This document shows, piece by piece, positions 1-9,061 of a stretch of DNA of 64,000 bases. The stretch's first letter is position 1. Each line of letters begins with the position of its first letter. This stretch comes from Planctomycetota bacterium (lineage in GTDB: Bacteria > Planctomycetota > UBA1135 > UBA2386). Position numbers and translations under genes: made by a program. The stretch covers positions 1 through 64,000 of the forward strand of contig JAEUHR010000040.1 of assembly GCA_016794425.1 (NCBI GenBank), read 5' to 3'. Below the pieces are notes generated by a model that searched no databases, was not told the DNA's origin, and was given only the letters and a program-made list of their open reading frames with translations.

Positions 1-1734
<1,734 letters not shown>

Positions 1735-2036
1735 GTCGGTGGCACTCCGGCGCGAGGTCGCGCCGCCGAGCGCCACACCATGTGGCGATCGCCGCGGCCG
1801 GATCCACGCAGCGCGGATTCAACACCGACGGCCCCGGTTTGGCAGGGCCACGGCCGCTTTTTCTGCGCCGACCGACGCGCGTCGGACCGCGTGCAACTGC
1901 CGGCGGCGCCACCGCCGGCATCGCCGCCGGGTGGATCCAGCCGGCTGCGTGCGGGGCGACCCGCCGCGCAGTCCGGCATCGGCCGAACGCGTGCCCGCTG
2001 GCCTGCCCGCACCCGCGGCCGTAACCTGCCCGCTCC
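1735..2036. promoter_or_regulatory. speA-glyA divergent spacer with three inverted repeats
   Basis: About 300 nt with no convincing gene. It holds a perfect 7-bp inverted repeat CGCCACA-cca-TGTGGCG (1771-1787) close to the speA start, a 14-bp perfect palindrome CCGACGCGCGTCGG (1872-1885), and a hairpin CCGGCGG-cgcca-CCGCCGG (1900-1918) ahead of glyA. These could be operators or a structured glyA leader. GC-rich DNA makes such symmetry fairly common by chance, and I cannot match it to a known riboswitch. Confidence 0.35.
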
Positions 2037-3278
2037 GTGACCAACGCCGACACCGCACCGAGCCCGCTCCGCCAACGGGATCCCGAAGCCGCTGCCTGGT
2101 TGCAGCGCGAGGACAAGCGTCAGGCTGTGACGCTGACCCTGATCGCCTCGGAGAACCACTGTTCTGCCGCCGTCCGCGAAGCCTGCGCGTCGCGGATCAC
2201 CGACAAGTACGCCGAGGGCTACCCGAACCGGCGCTACTACGGCGGCTGCGAGGTCGCCGACGGCATCGAGGAGCTGGCGCGGCAGCGCGCGATGCAGCTG
2301 TTCACCGGCGCCGAGGACGCGAACGTGCAGCCGCACTCCGGCACGACCGCGAACCTCGCGGCGCTGGTCGCGCTGGCCGGTCCCGGCGGCCGCATCGTCG
2401 GCATGGCGCTGAAGGCCGGCGGCCACCTGAGCCACGGCCACGACAAGAGCCACACCGGCATGCTGTTCGACGCCCGCCAGTACGGCGTCGACCCGAGCGG
2501 CCGCATCGACCTCGACGAGGTCCGCCGGACGGTGCGCGAACACCACCCGAAGGTGCTGATCGCCGGCGGCAGCAGCTACACGCGCAACATCGACTACGCC
2601 GCGTTCGCCGCGATCGCGCACGAAGCGTCGGCGTTCCTGATGGCCGACATCGCACACCCGGCCGGCCTGATGGCCGCCGGCGTGGTGCCGAGCCCGGTCG
2701 GCATCGCCGACGTCGTGACGATGACGACGCACAAGACGCTGCGCGGCCCGCGCGGCGGCATGATCCTGGCGCGCAAGGACTGCGCGAAACTGATCAACTC
2801 GTCGGTGTTCCCGGGCGCCCAGGGCGGCCCGCTGGTGCACCAGATCGCCGGCAAGGCGGTCGCGTTCGGCGAAGCGCTGCGGCCGGAGTTCCGCGGCTAC
2901 CAGCAGCGCGTCAAGGACAACGCGGCGCACCTGGCGCAGTGCCTGATCGGCCACGGCCTCGAGATCGTGACCGGCGGCACCGACAACCACATCGTGCTGG
3001 TCGACCTGCGCGCCACCGACGTCACCGGCGCCACGGTCGAGGAGCGCGCGCTGGCGGCCGGCCTGTCGGTCAACAAGAACGCCGTGCCGGGCGACCAGCG
3101 GCCGCCGATGGTCACGTCGGGCCTGCGCCTGGGCACCGCCGCGGTGACCACGCGCGGCTTCGGCCGCGACGAGATCGCGCGCATCGCCGACGTGATCGCC
3201 GGGCTCGTGCGCGGCAACGACCCGGAGCGCTTCCGCCCGGTCGTGCGCGAGCTCTGCGAGGCCTTCCCGCTGCCGTGA
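2037..3278 (+). CDS. glyA: Serine hydroxymethyltransferase
   Basis: Cytoplasmic PLP enzyme interconverting serine and glycine with tetrahydrofolate, supplying one-carbon units. The 413-residue protein has the family's normal length and landmarks: IASENH near residue 40, YAEGYPNRRYYGG, the HSGTTAN segment, and the PLP-lysine motif TTHKTLRGPRGG with Lys233. The C-terminal part TSGLRLGTAAVTTRG is also typical. Start is the GTG at 2037. No other folate gene lies beside it; the next gene is convergent. Confidence 0.97.
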   Translation: MTNADTAPSPLRQRDPEAAAWLQREDKRQAVTLTLIASENHCSAAVREACASRITDKYAEGYPNRRYYGGCEVADGIEELARQRAMQLFTGAEDANVQPHSGTTANLAALVALAGPGGRIVGMALKAGGHLSHGHDKSHTGMLFDARQYGVDPSGRIDLDEVRRTVREHHPKVLIAGGSSYTRNIDYAAFAAIAHEASAFLMADIAHPAGLMAAGVVPSPVGIADVVTMTTHKTLRGPRGGMILARKDCAKLINSSVFPGAQGGPLVHQIAGKAVAFGEALRPEFRGYQQRVKDNAAHLAQCLIGHGLEIVTGGTDNHIVLVDLRATDVTGATVEERALAAGLSVNKNAVPGDQRPPMVTSGLRLGTAAVTTRGFGRDEIARIADVIAGLVRGNDPERFRPVVRELCEAFPLP

Positions 3279-3279
3279 C

Positions 3280-3302
3280 GGCCGCGGCCGCGCGGCGCGG
3301 CC
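3280..3302. terminator. Candidate bidirectional terminator hairpin
   Basis: A 7-bp perfect stem GGCCGCG/CGCGGCC with a 9-nt loop sits directly after the glyA stop and before the end of the convergent lipoprotein gene. There is no T-tract, so intrinsic termination is uncertain. Confidence 0.35.
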
Positions 3303-3321
3303 CGCGATCGCCGGCGTCGGG

Positions 3322-3774
3322 TCACCAGCGCACGGTCGGCAGCGCGGCGCGCACCGCTTCGATGCGCTCGGCGAACACGTCCGCGCGCGCCGCGAATTCG
3401 ACGGTGCGCACGTCGTTGCCGTCGACCCACAGCGCGATCAGGTAGCCGACCCGCTCGCCGCGCACGTTCGCCGCACACTCGAGCCACACACCGGCGGCGC
3501 CGCGGCGGCCGTCGAACTCGCCGCGTGCGATCCGTTCGTAGCCGCGCTGGTCGACGAGGTCGTGTTCGAGCGCCTGGCTCCAGAACGCCAGCGACGCCGT
3601 GTTGTCGTCGTGGAACACGCGCGCCCAGATGCGGCCGTCGTCGCCGGTGACGGCGCGCAGGTCGCCATCGGTCTCGAGCCGCAGGAAGTCCTGCGGCAGG
3701 CGCATCGAGATGCCGCAGCCGGCGGCGGACAGGCAGCCCAGCAGGACCGCGCACGCGGTGAGCTTCGTCGCCAT
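3322..3774 (-). CDS. Small lipoprotein of unknown function
   Basis: 150 residues starting MATKLTACAVLLG with a lipobox LSAAGC, so it is expected to be an exported, lipid-anchored envelope protein. The mature part is soluble-looking, with many charged residues and no family I recognise. The start codon overlaps the stop of the upstream DUF4349 gene (TGATG), implying translational coupling and perhaps a joint envelope role. The ATG was chosen because it places the signal sequence at the N-terminus; the open frame runs further upstream inside the neighbour. Confidence 0.75.
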   Translation of the reverse strand: MATKLTACAVLLGCLSAAGCGISMRLPQDFLRLETDGDLRAVTGDDGRIWARVFHDDNTASLAFWSQALEHDLVDQRGYERIARGEFDGRRGAAGVWLECAANVRGERVGYLIALWVDGNDVRTVEFAARADVFAERIEAVRAALPTVRW

Positions 3775-4544
3775 CAGAAGTCCTCCATGACGCGCTCGGC
3801 GCCGACGCGGTTGATCCAGTCGAACCGGCTCGGCCGGCGCGCGCGCCGCGCCATCGGCGCCTCGGCGATCGACTCGAACGTCGCCGCCAGCGTCGCCAGC
3901 GCGACCTGGTCGGCCAGGAACTTCTGCCGCCCCTCGAGCCGCTCGATCTCCTCGGTCAGCCGGCGCAGTTCGGCCTCGACCTTCAGGATGTCCTCGACGG
4001 CGGTCGCCTTCTGCAGGACCTCGAGCAGCCGTTCGCGGGCGCGGCGGGCGTTCTCGAGCCGGATGCCGATGTCGAGGTATTCCTCGGTGACGTCCTGCGC
4101 CTGGCGCGCCTCGCCGAGCACGCGGCCGGTGCTCTTCACCCACTGGAACGCCTCCTCGAACCGCGATGCCGGCACGCGCACGACCAGCGTGCGGTCCGAC
4201 TGGCTCTGCAGATGCCCGCCCCAGGCCACCACCTGGGCGCGGAAGCTGTCGGCGACTTCGTCCGGCCGCGCGACCTCGACGCGCACCTGGCCGCTGACGA
4301 TCAGCAGCCGTTCGGCTTCGGGGGCCGCCGTCGGCGCCCCCGGCTCCGCCATCGCGACCCCGCCGGCGGCCTGGTCGCGCGCGACGAAGCCGAACGTGTC
4401 GGCCGGCGCCTCGGCCGCCGCGGCGTCAGCCGCCGGTTCGGCTGCCGGTGCAGCGGCGCGCGCCGTCGGCCGCGCCACCTGCTGGGACTGGCAGGCTGCG
4501 AACAGCAGCGCCAGCGAGAACCACCACCCGGTCGTCGAACGCAT
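3774..4544 (-). CDS. DUF4349-type lipoprotein
   Basis: 256 residues. The N-terminus MRSTTGWWFSLALLFAAC is a lipoprotein signal with its Cys at about residue 18, followed by an Ala/Pro-rich linker. The rest resembles DUF4349: a beta-rich part (LIVSGQVRVEV, then TLVVRVPASRFEEAF), then a long heptad-like helical hairpin with ENARRARERLLEVLQKA and a second helix LRRLTEEIERLEGRQ. No clear C-terminal membrane segment is seen, unlike many relatives. Function is unknown; an envelope location is inferred. I preferred the ATG at 4544 over one 29 codons upstream because it begins the signal peptide. Confidence 0.8.
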   Translation of the reverse strand: MRSTTGWWFSLALLFAACQSQQVARPTARAAAPAAEPAADAAAAEAPADTFGFVARDQAAGGVAMAEPGAPTAAPEAERLLIVSGQVRVEVARPDEVADSFRAQVVAWGGHLQSQSDRTLVVRVPASRFEEAFQWVKSTGRVLGEARQAQDVTEEYLDIGIRLENARRARERLLEVLQKATAVEDILKVEAELRRLTEEIERLEGRQKFLADQVALATLAATFESIAEAPMARRARRPSRFDWINRVGAERVMEDF

Positions 4545-4609
4545 CACGGCCTCCGGGCCCGCCCGGGCCCGTGGTCCTTCTACCACGGCGGCGTAGGATC
4601 GCCAGCCGG

Positions 4610-6628
4610 ATGCACGCGCCCACCGTTCCACTGTCGCTGCTGCTCTCGCTGCCGCTCGCCGCCGCCCCCCAGACGCCGACGCCGACGCCGACCGTCGAGT
4701 GGCAACGCACGCTCGACGACGCGCTCGCGGTGCAGCAGGCGACCGGCTTGCCGCTGCTGATCGCGGTCAACATGGACGGCGAGACGTTCAACGACCAGTT
4801 CGCCGGCAAGGTCTACCGCGATCCGAAGTTCGTCGAGACGACGCGCGGCTACGTCTGCGTCGTCGCGTCGCCGGACCGGCACAACCCGGCGGACCACGAC
4901 GCGGCCGGCAACCGCATCGAGTGTCCGCGGTTCCCGGGCTGCACCTGCGGCGAGCACATCGCGATCGAACCGGAGCTGTTCCGGCGCTGGTTCCAGGGCA
5001 CGCGCAACGCGCCGCGCCACGTCGGCGTCGACCCGGCCGGCAAGGTGCTGTTCGACCGGTTCCTCGACGCCAGCATGCAGACCGCGATCGACGCGATCGG
5101 CAAGCACCGCGGCCGGCCGCCGGCGGACAGTGCGCCGCCGACCGCGCTCGAGGCGCTGTTCGCCCGGCGCGACGCGGCGTCGCGGCGCGCCCTCGAGCGG
5201 CGCTACCGCAACGGCGACGCGGCGGCACGCAAGGTGCTGCTGGCTGCCGCCGCGAACGCGACCAACGAACCGACCGACCTGCTGCGCATGGCGCTGCACG
5301 ACACCGACGACGCCGTGTTCGCGCGCGCCGCGCTGGCGCTGGCGAAGGTCGGCACCAAGGACCAGCGCGCCGTGCTCGAGGACGCGCTGGCCCGCGTCGG
5401 CGATCCGACCGCGAGCGCGGCGCTGGTCGCGCGCCTCGCCGAACTCGGCCGCGACGACCCCGCCGCGGCGCGGATCGCGGCGCACCATGCACCGCGGCAG
5501 CCGCTGCCGGTGCCGCTGCCCTGGTCGGGGCCGTGGCGCGCGCCGGCGTTCACGCCCGGCGACCGCGCCTCGATCGAAGCCGAGCTCGACCGCGGCGAAG
5601 CGCGCATGCGCACGGCGCCCGACGACGAGGCGGCGCGCCTGCAGCTGGCGATCGCGCAGGCGGCGTTCGCCGGCGTGCTGATCGCCGAGGGCGGCCGCAA
5701 CATCGGCCTGTGGTTCACCGACAGCTACGGCAACGCCGAACGGCTGCGCAGTCCGGCGCTGCAGCACGAGGCCCAGGCGCTGATCGCCTACACCGCCTAC
5801 ATGCTCGGCTCTGACGCCGCGGCGGCACGCGCGCGGCAGCAGGCGCAGTCGGCCGGCACCGGCGCACGCGAGCCCGACGCGTGGCTCGCGGCGCGGCTGC
5901 TCGAACTCGAGCTGCTGGCCGCGGTGCAGGCAGCGCAGGCCGGCGGCGCCGACCTGGCGCAGCGCGTGTTCGGCGCCGAACTCGACCGCACGATCGCGTT
6001 GCTGGACCTGCTCGACCAACGCGGCGCCGGCGAAGTCGACCCGATGCTGGCCGGCATCGGCCTGCTCGAACAGGCGGGCCTGCGCCGCGACGCGCGGCAG
6101 CGGCTCGGCCGGCTCGCGGCGGCCCATCCGACCTCGCAGGCCGCGCACGACCGCTGGCGCGCCCGCCTGCTCGCCGACGTCGGCGCCGACGCGATGCGGC
6201 GCGAGTACGCGCAGTTCGCGGACGCCGCCGGCCGGCCAGCGATAGCCCAGTGGTTCGCGGGCTACGCGGCGCTGGTGGCGGCCGAACAGGGCATGCGCGA
6301 CCAGCGCCACGACACCGCGCTCGCCGCCTACGACGAGGCGGTCGACCGCCTCGGCCGCAGCGCCGCGGCCGACGAGGCCGTCGCCGACTCCGCGCACCAC
6401 TTCATGGTGCTGGCCCTCGCCGGCCGCGCCCACCTGCGCGCCGCGGCCGGGGCCGCGGCGGCCGCGGTCGACGACCTGCTGCTGGCGGCGAAGCTGCGGC
6501 CGGAGAGCCTCGACGAGACCGACGGCCTGCTGCGCAAGCCGCGCGCGATCGCCGGCCGCATCGCGCGCGACCTGGCCGCGAACGGCCAGGCCGACCTGGC
6601 CGCGAAGCTGCAGGCGATCGCGCCCTGA
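4610..6628 (+). CDS. Secreted thioredoxin-fold/helical-repeat protein
   Basis: 672 residues with a signal peptide (MHAPTVPLSLLLSLPLAAA) and a short Thr-Pro repeat linker. Residues about 35-160 look like a thioredoxin fold: the strand LPLLIAVNMDGETFND, then DPKFVETTRGYVCVV, then HVGVDPAGKVLFDRF. The usual CXXC at the first helix is absent; the cysteines lie later in ECPRFPGCTCGEH and could bind metal or form disulfides. Residues about 180-310 look like HEAT-type helical repeats, and the C-terminal half is helical and possibly TPR-like. A periplasmic scaffold or chaperone role is a guess. The gene stands alone, divergent from the DUF4349 operon. Confidence 0.75.
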   Translation: MHAPTVPLSLLLSLPLAAAPQTPTPTPTVEWQRTLDDALAVQQATGLPLLIAVNMDGETFNDQFAGKVYRDPKFVETTRGYVCVVASPDRHNPADHDAAGNRIECPRFPGCTCGEHIAIEPELFRRWFQGTRNAPRHVGVDPAGKVLFDRFLDASMQTAIDAIGKHRGRPPADSAPPTALEALFARRDAASRRALERRYRNGDAAARKVLLAAAANATNEPTDLLRMALHDTDDAVFARAALALAKVGTKDQRAVLEDALARVGDPTASAALVARLAELGRDDPAAARIAAHHAPRQPLPVPLPWSGPWRAPAFTPGDRASIEAELDRGEARMRTAPDDEAARLQLAIAQAAFAGVLIAEGGRNIGLWFTDSYGNAERLRSPALQHEAQALIAYTAYMLGSDAAAARARQQAQSAGTGAREPDAWLAARLLELELLAAVQAAQAGGADLAQRVFGAELDRTIALLDLLDQRGAGEVDPMLAGIGLLEQAGLRRDARQRLGRLAAAHPTSQAAHDRWRARLLADVGADAMRREYAQFADAAGRPAIAQWFAGYAALVAAEQGMRDQRHDTALAAYDEAVDRLGRSAAADEAVADSAHHFMVLALAGRAHLRAAAGAAAAAVDDLLLAAKLRPESLDETDGLLRKPRAIAGRIARDLAANGQADLAAKLQAIAP

Positions 6629-6668
6629 GCCCGGTGACCACCGGACCCGCCGCCGCCGGTTGACGGCG

Positions 6669-6692
6669 TGTTATTTTAGTTTATTCTACACC
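6669..6692 (+). promoter_or_regulatory. AT-rich promoter/operator of the ArsR-SRPBCC pair
   Basis: About 20 nt (6671-6690) contain only three or four G/C bases in DNA that is otherwise about 70% GC, and end 5 nt before the GTG start of the ArsR-type regulator. The patch includes TTTATTCT, reminiscent of a -10 element, and is bounded by GTGT and ACAC. Such a short spacer suggests a leaderless or nearly leaderless transcript and a site where the regulator could repress its own operon. Confidence 0.5.
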
Positions 6693-6695
6693 TTT

Positions 6696-7046
6696 GTGGC
6701 CGACCTGCTGCAGACGCTGAACAACCCGCGGCGGCGCGAGATCCTGCGCCTGTGCTGGCAAGAACCGCTCGCCGCCGGCGCGATCCACCGCGCGCTCGGC
6801 GACGTGACGTTCGGCGCGGTCTCGCAGCACCTGCGCGCGCTGCGTGACGCCGGCCTGGTCGAGGTCCGGGCGCACGGGCGCGAACGCCGCTACCGCGCGC
6901 GTCGCACCGCGCTGGGCCCGTTGCGCAGCTGGCTCGAGACCAGCTGGGACGACGCGCTGTACCGCCTGAAGCTCGCCGCCGAACTCGAAGCCTCGCGCCG
7001 CGGCCCGTCGCCGCGCCGCACCGCCCGGCCCCGCTCCCGACCATGA
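6696..7046 (+). CDS. ArsR-family transcriptional regulator
   Basis: 116 residues with an N-terminal winged helix: LLQTLNNPRRREILRL, AGAIHRAL, then the recognition helix VSQHLRALRDAGLVEV and the wing RERRYRA. No metal-binding cysteine pair is visible, which fits the non-metal ArsR subfamily commonly paired with SRPBCC genes. The GTG at 6696 gives the normal family N-terminus; the frame is open slightly further upstream. The stop overlaps the next start (ATGA), so the two are co-translated. The C-terminal tail is Arg/Pro-rich. Confidence 0.88.
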   Translation: MADLLQTLNNPRRREILRLCWQEPLAAGAIHRALGDVTFGAVSQHLRALRDAGLVEVRAHGRERRYRARRTALGPLRSWLETSWDDALYRLKLAAELEASRRGPSPRRTARPRSRP

Positions 7047-7807
7047 CCGACCTGCCCCATTCGTTGACCCGTTCGCTGCTCGTGCGCGCACCGCGGACCG
7101 TGGTGTTCCGCTACTTCACCGACTCGGCCCGTTTCGCGCGCTGGTGGGGCGAGGGCTCGACGATCGACGGCCGCGTCGGCGGTGACGTCAAGATCGCCTA
7201 CCCGAACGGCGTCGTCGCCCGCGGCGTGGTCCGACAGCTGGAGCCGGACCGCCGCATCGCGTTCACGTACGGCTACGAACGCGTACACCCCGAACTGCCG
7301 CCCGGCAGTTCGCTGGTGACGATCGAACTGCACGACGACCCGGCCGGCACGCGGCTCGAGTTCCGCCACGACCTGCCGGCGGCGAAGACGCGCGACCACC
7401 ACGTGCCGGGCTGGCGCTACCACCTGTCGGTGTTCGCGAACGTGGTCGCCGACGAACACCACGGCGGCGCCGCGGCGACGATCGACCGCTGGTTCCTGGC
7501 CTGGGCCGAAGCCGACGCGGCGAAGCGCCGCGCGCTGCTCGCCGACTGCACCACCGACGACGTGGCGCTGCACGACCGCTACTCGTGCCTGCGCGGCCGC
7601 GACGAACTCGACGGCCACGTCGCCAACACACACGTGCACGCGCCGGGCATCACGATGCAGCGCGCCGGCCCGGTGCGGCACTGCCAGGGCACCGCGCTGG
7701 TCGACTGGACCGCGGCCGACGCGAGCGGCGCGCCGGGCGGCGGCGGCACCAACGTGGTGCGGTTCGCGGCCGACGGCCGCATCGCCGACGTGGTCGGCTT
7801 CTGGTAG
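7043..7807 (+). CDS. SRPBCC (AHSA1-like) protein with C-terminal SnoaL-like domain
   Basis: 254 residues. Residues about 5-145 match the AHSA1/SRPBCC ligand-binding fold: RAPRTVVFRYFTDSARFARWWG, GGDVKIAYPNGVVARG, and FRHDLP. Residues about 150-254 look like an NTF2/SnoaL fold: TIDRWFLAWAEADAAKRRALL, then RGRDELDGHV, ending FAADGRIADVVGFW. The second domain replaces the usual end of the family, so this is a fusion. It is coupled to the ArsR-type gene by an ATGA overlap and is probably regulated by it. Ligand unknown. Confidence 0.82.
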   Translation: MTDLPHSLTRSLLVRAPRTVVFRYFTDSARFARWWGEGSTIDGRVGGDVKIAYPNGVVARGVVRQLEPDRRIAFTYGYERVHPELPPGSSLVTIELHDDPAGTRLEFRHDLPAAKTRDHHVPGWRYHLSVFANVVADEHHGGAAATIDRWFLAWAEADAAKRRALLADCTTDDVALHDRYSCLRGRDELDGHVANTHVHAPGITMQRAGPVRHCQGTALVDWTAADASGAPGGGGTNVVRFAADGRIADVVGFW

Positions 7808-7902
7808 CACGCCGCCGACGGCCATGCGGTTCTTTTCCTGCGCCGCTTCGTGCAGCTGACGCGAACCGGCCGCACACGGTCCGTATGCTGCGCGCCGACG
7901 CC

Positions 7903-9057
7903 ATGTTCGACCGCTTCTCCGAGAACGCCCGTCAGCTGATGCCGCTCGCGCGCCAGGAGGCCGCTCGCCTCGGGCACGTCGTGATCCGGCCCGAGCACCT
8001 GCTGCTGGCGATCCTGCAGCACCACTGCACCGCGCGCGACCTGCTGACCGGCCACGGCGCCGATCCGCAGACGCTGTGCGAGGCACTGCTGTCCGTGCTG
8101 GGCCAGACGCGCGAAGGCAGCGCACCCGGCGAGCAGATGCCGTTCGCGCCCGAGACCAAGCGCGTGCTCGAGAACGCGCTCGAGGAAGCCGCGGCGCTGG
8201 GCCACAGCTACGTCGGCAGCCAACATCTGCTGCTCGGCATGCTGCGCGCCGAGGACAGCATGCCGGCGCAGGTGCTGGCGCGGCTCGGTGTCGGCATCGA
8301 ACCGCTGCGCGCGGCGGTGCGCGGCACGATGCCGGCCGCCGAGCGTTCGCGCCTGCGGCTCCTGCTGATCAGCAACTCGACGATGCACGGCGGCGGCTAC
8401 CTCGACCACTGCGGCGCCGAGATCCGCGACTTCCTGGGCGGCGGCCGCAAACGCGTCGTGTTCGTGCCGTACGCGCTGCACGACCACGACGGCTACACGG
8501 CGCGCGCGCGCAACACGTTCACCGCGTTCGGTCACGAACTGCAGTCGGTGCACGAACACACCCACCCGCGCAAGGCCGTCGAAGCCGCCGACGCGGTGTT
8601 CATCGGCGGCGGCAACACGTTCCGGCTGCTGGCAGCGCTGTACCACCACGAACTGATCGGCGCGATCCAGGCGCGCGCGCTCGACGGCATGCCCTACATC
8701 GGCAGCAGCGCCGGCACCAACGTCGCGACGCTGTCGATCCGCACGACCAACGACATGCCGATCGTGATGCCGCCGTCGTTCACGGCGCTGCAGCTGGTAC
8801 CGTTCCAGATCAACCCGCACTACCTCGATCCGGACCCGAACAGCCGCCACATGGGCGAGACGCGCGAGGAACGGATCCGCCAGTTCCACGAAGAGCACGG
8901 CGTGCCGGTGCTGGGCCTGCGCGAGGGCTGCATGCTGCGCGTCGAGGGCCTGCGCATGGACCTGCGCGGCTCGACGCGCGCGCGGCTGTTCCGGCGCGGC
9001 GCCGAAGCCGAGGAGTTCACGCCACCGTGCGACCTGACGTTCCTGCTGCAGACCTGA
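7903..9057 (+). CDS. Clp N-domain/dipeptidase E (S51) fusion protein
   Basis: 384 residues with two unrelated parts. Residues 1-145 are a complete double Clp-N repeat (MFDRFSENARQLMPLARQEA, IRPEHLLLAIL, then a second copy with VGSQHLLLGML), as at the N-terminus of ClpC/ClpB. There is no AAA+ module. Residues about 150-384 match dipeptidase E: LLLISNSTMHGGGYL, VFIGGGNTFRLL, the nucleophile motif YIGSSAGTN (Ser269), TIRTTNDMPIV-like SIRTTNDMPIV, and INPHY with His306. Such enzymes cleave Asp-X dipeptides. I chose the ATG at 7903 because it matches ClpC N-termini; an ATG six codons upstream is possible. The Clp-N part may bind substrates or adaptors. Confidence 0.9.
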   Translation: MFDRFSENARQLMPLARQEAARLGHVVIRPEHLLLAILQHHCTARDLLTGHGADPQTLCEALLSVLGQTREGSAPGEQMPFAPETKRVLENALEEAAALGHSYVGSQHLLLGMLRAEDSMPAQVLARLGVGIEPLRAAVRGTMPAAERSRLRLLLISNSTMHGGGYLDHCGAEIRDFLGGGRKRVVFVPYALHDHDGYTARARNTFTAFGHELQSVHEHTHPRKAVEAADAVFIGGGNTFRLLAALYHHELIGAIQARALDGMPYIGSSAGTNVATLSIRTTNDMPIVMPPSFTALQLVPFQINPHYLDPDPNSRHMGETREERIRQFHEEHGVPVLGLREGCMLRVEGLRMDLRGSTRARLFRRGAEAEEFTPPCDLTFLLQT

Positions 9058-9061
9058 ACCG

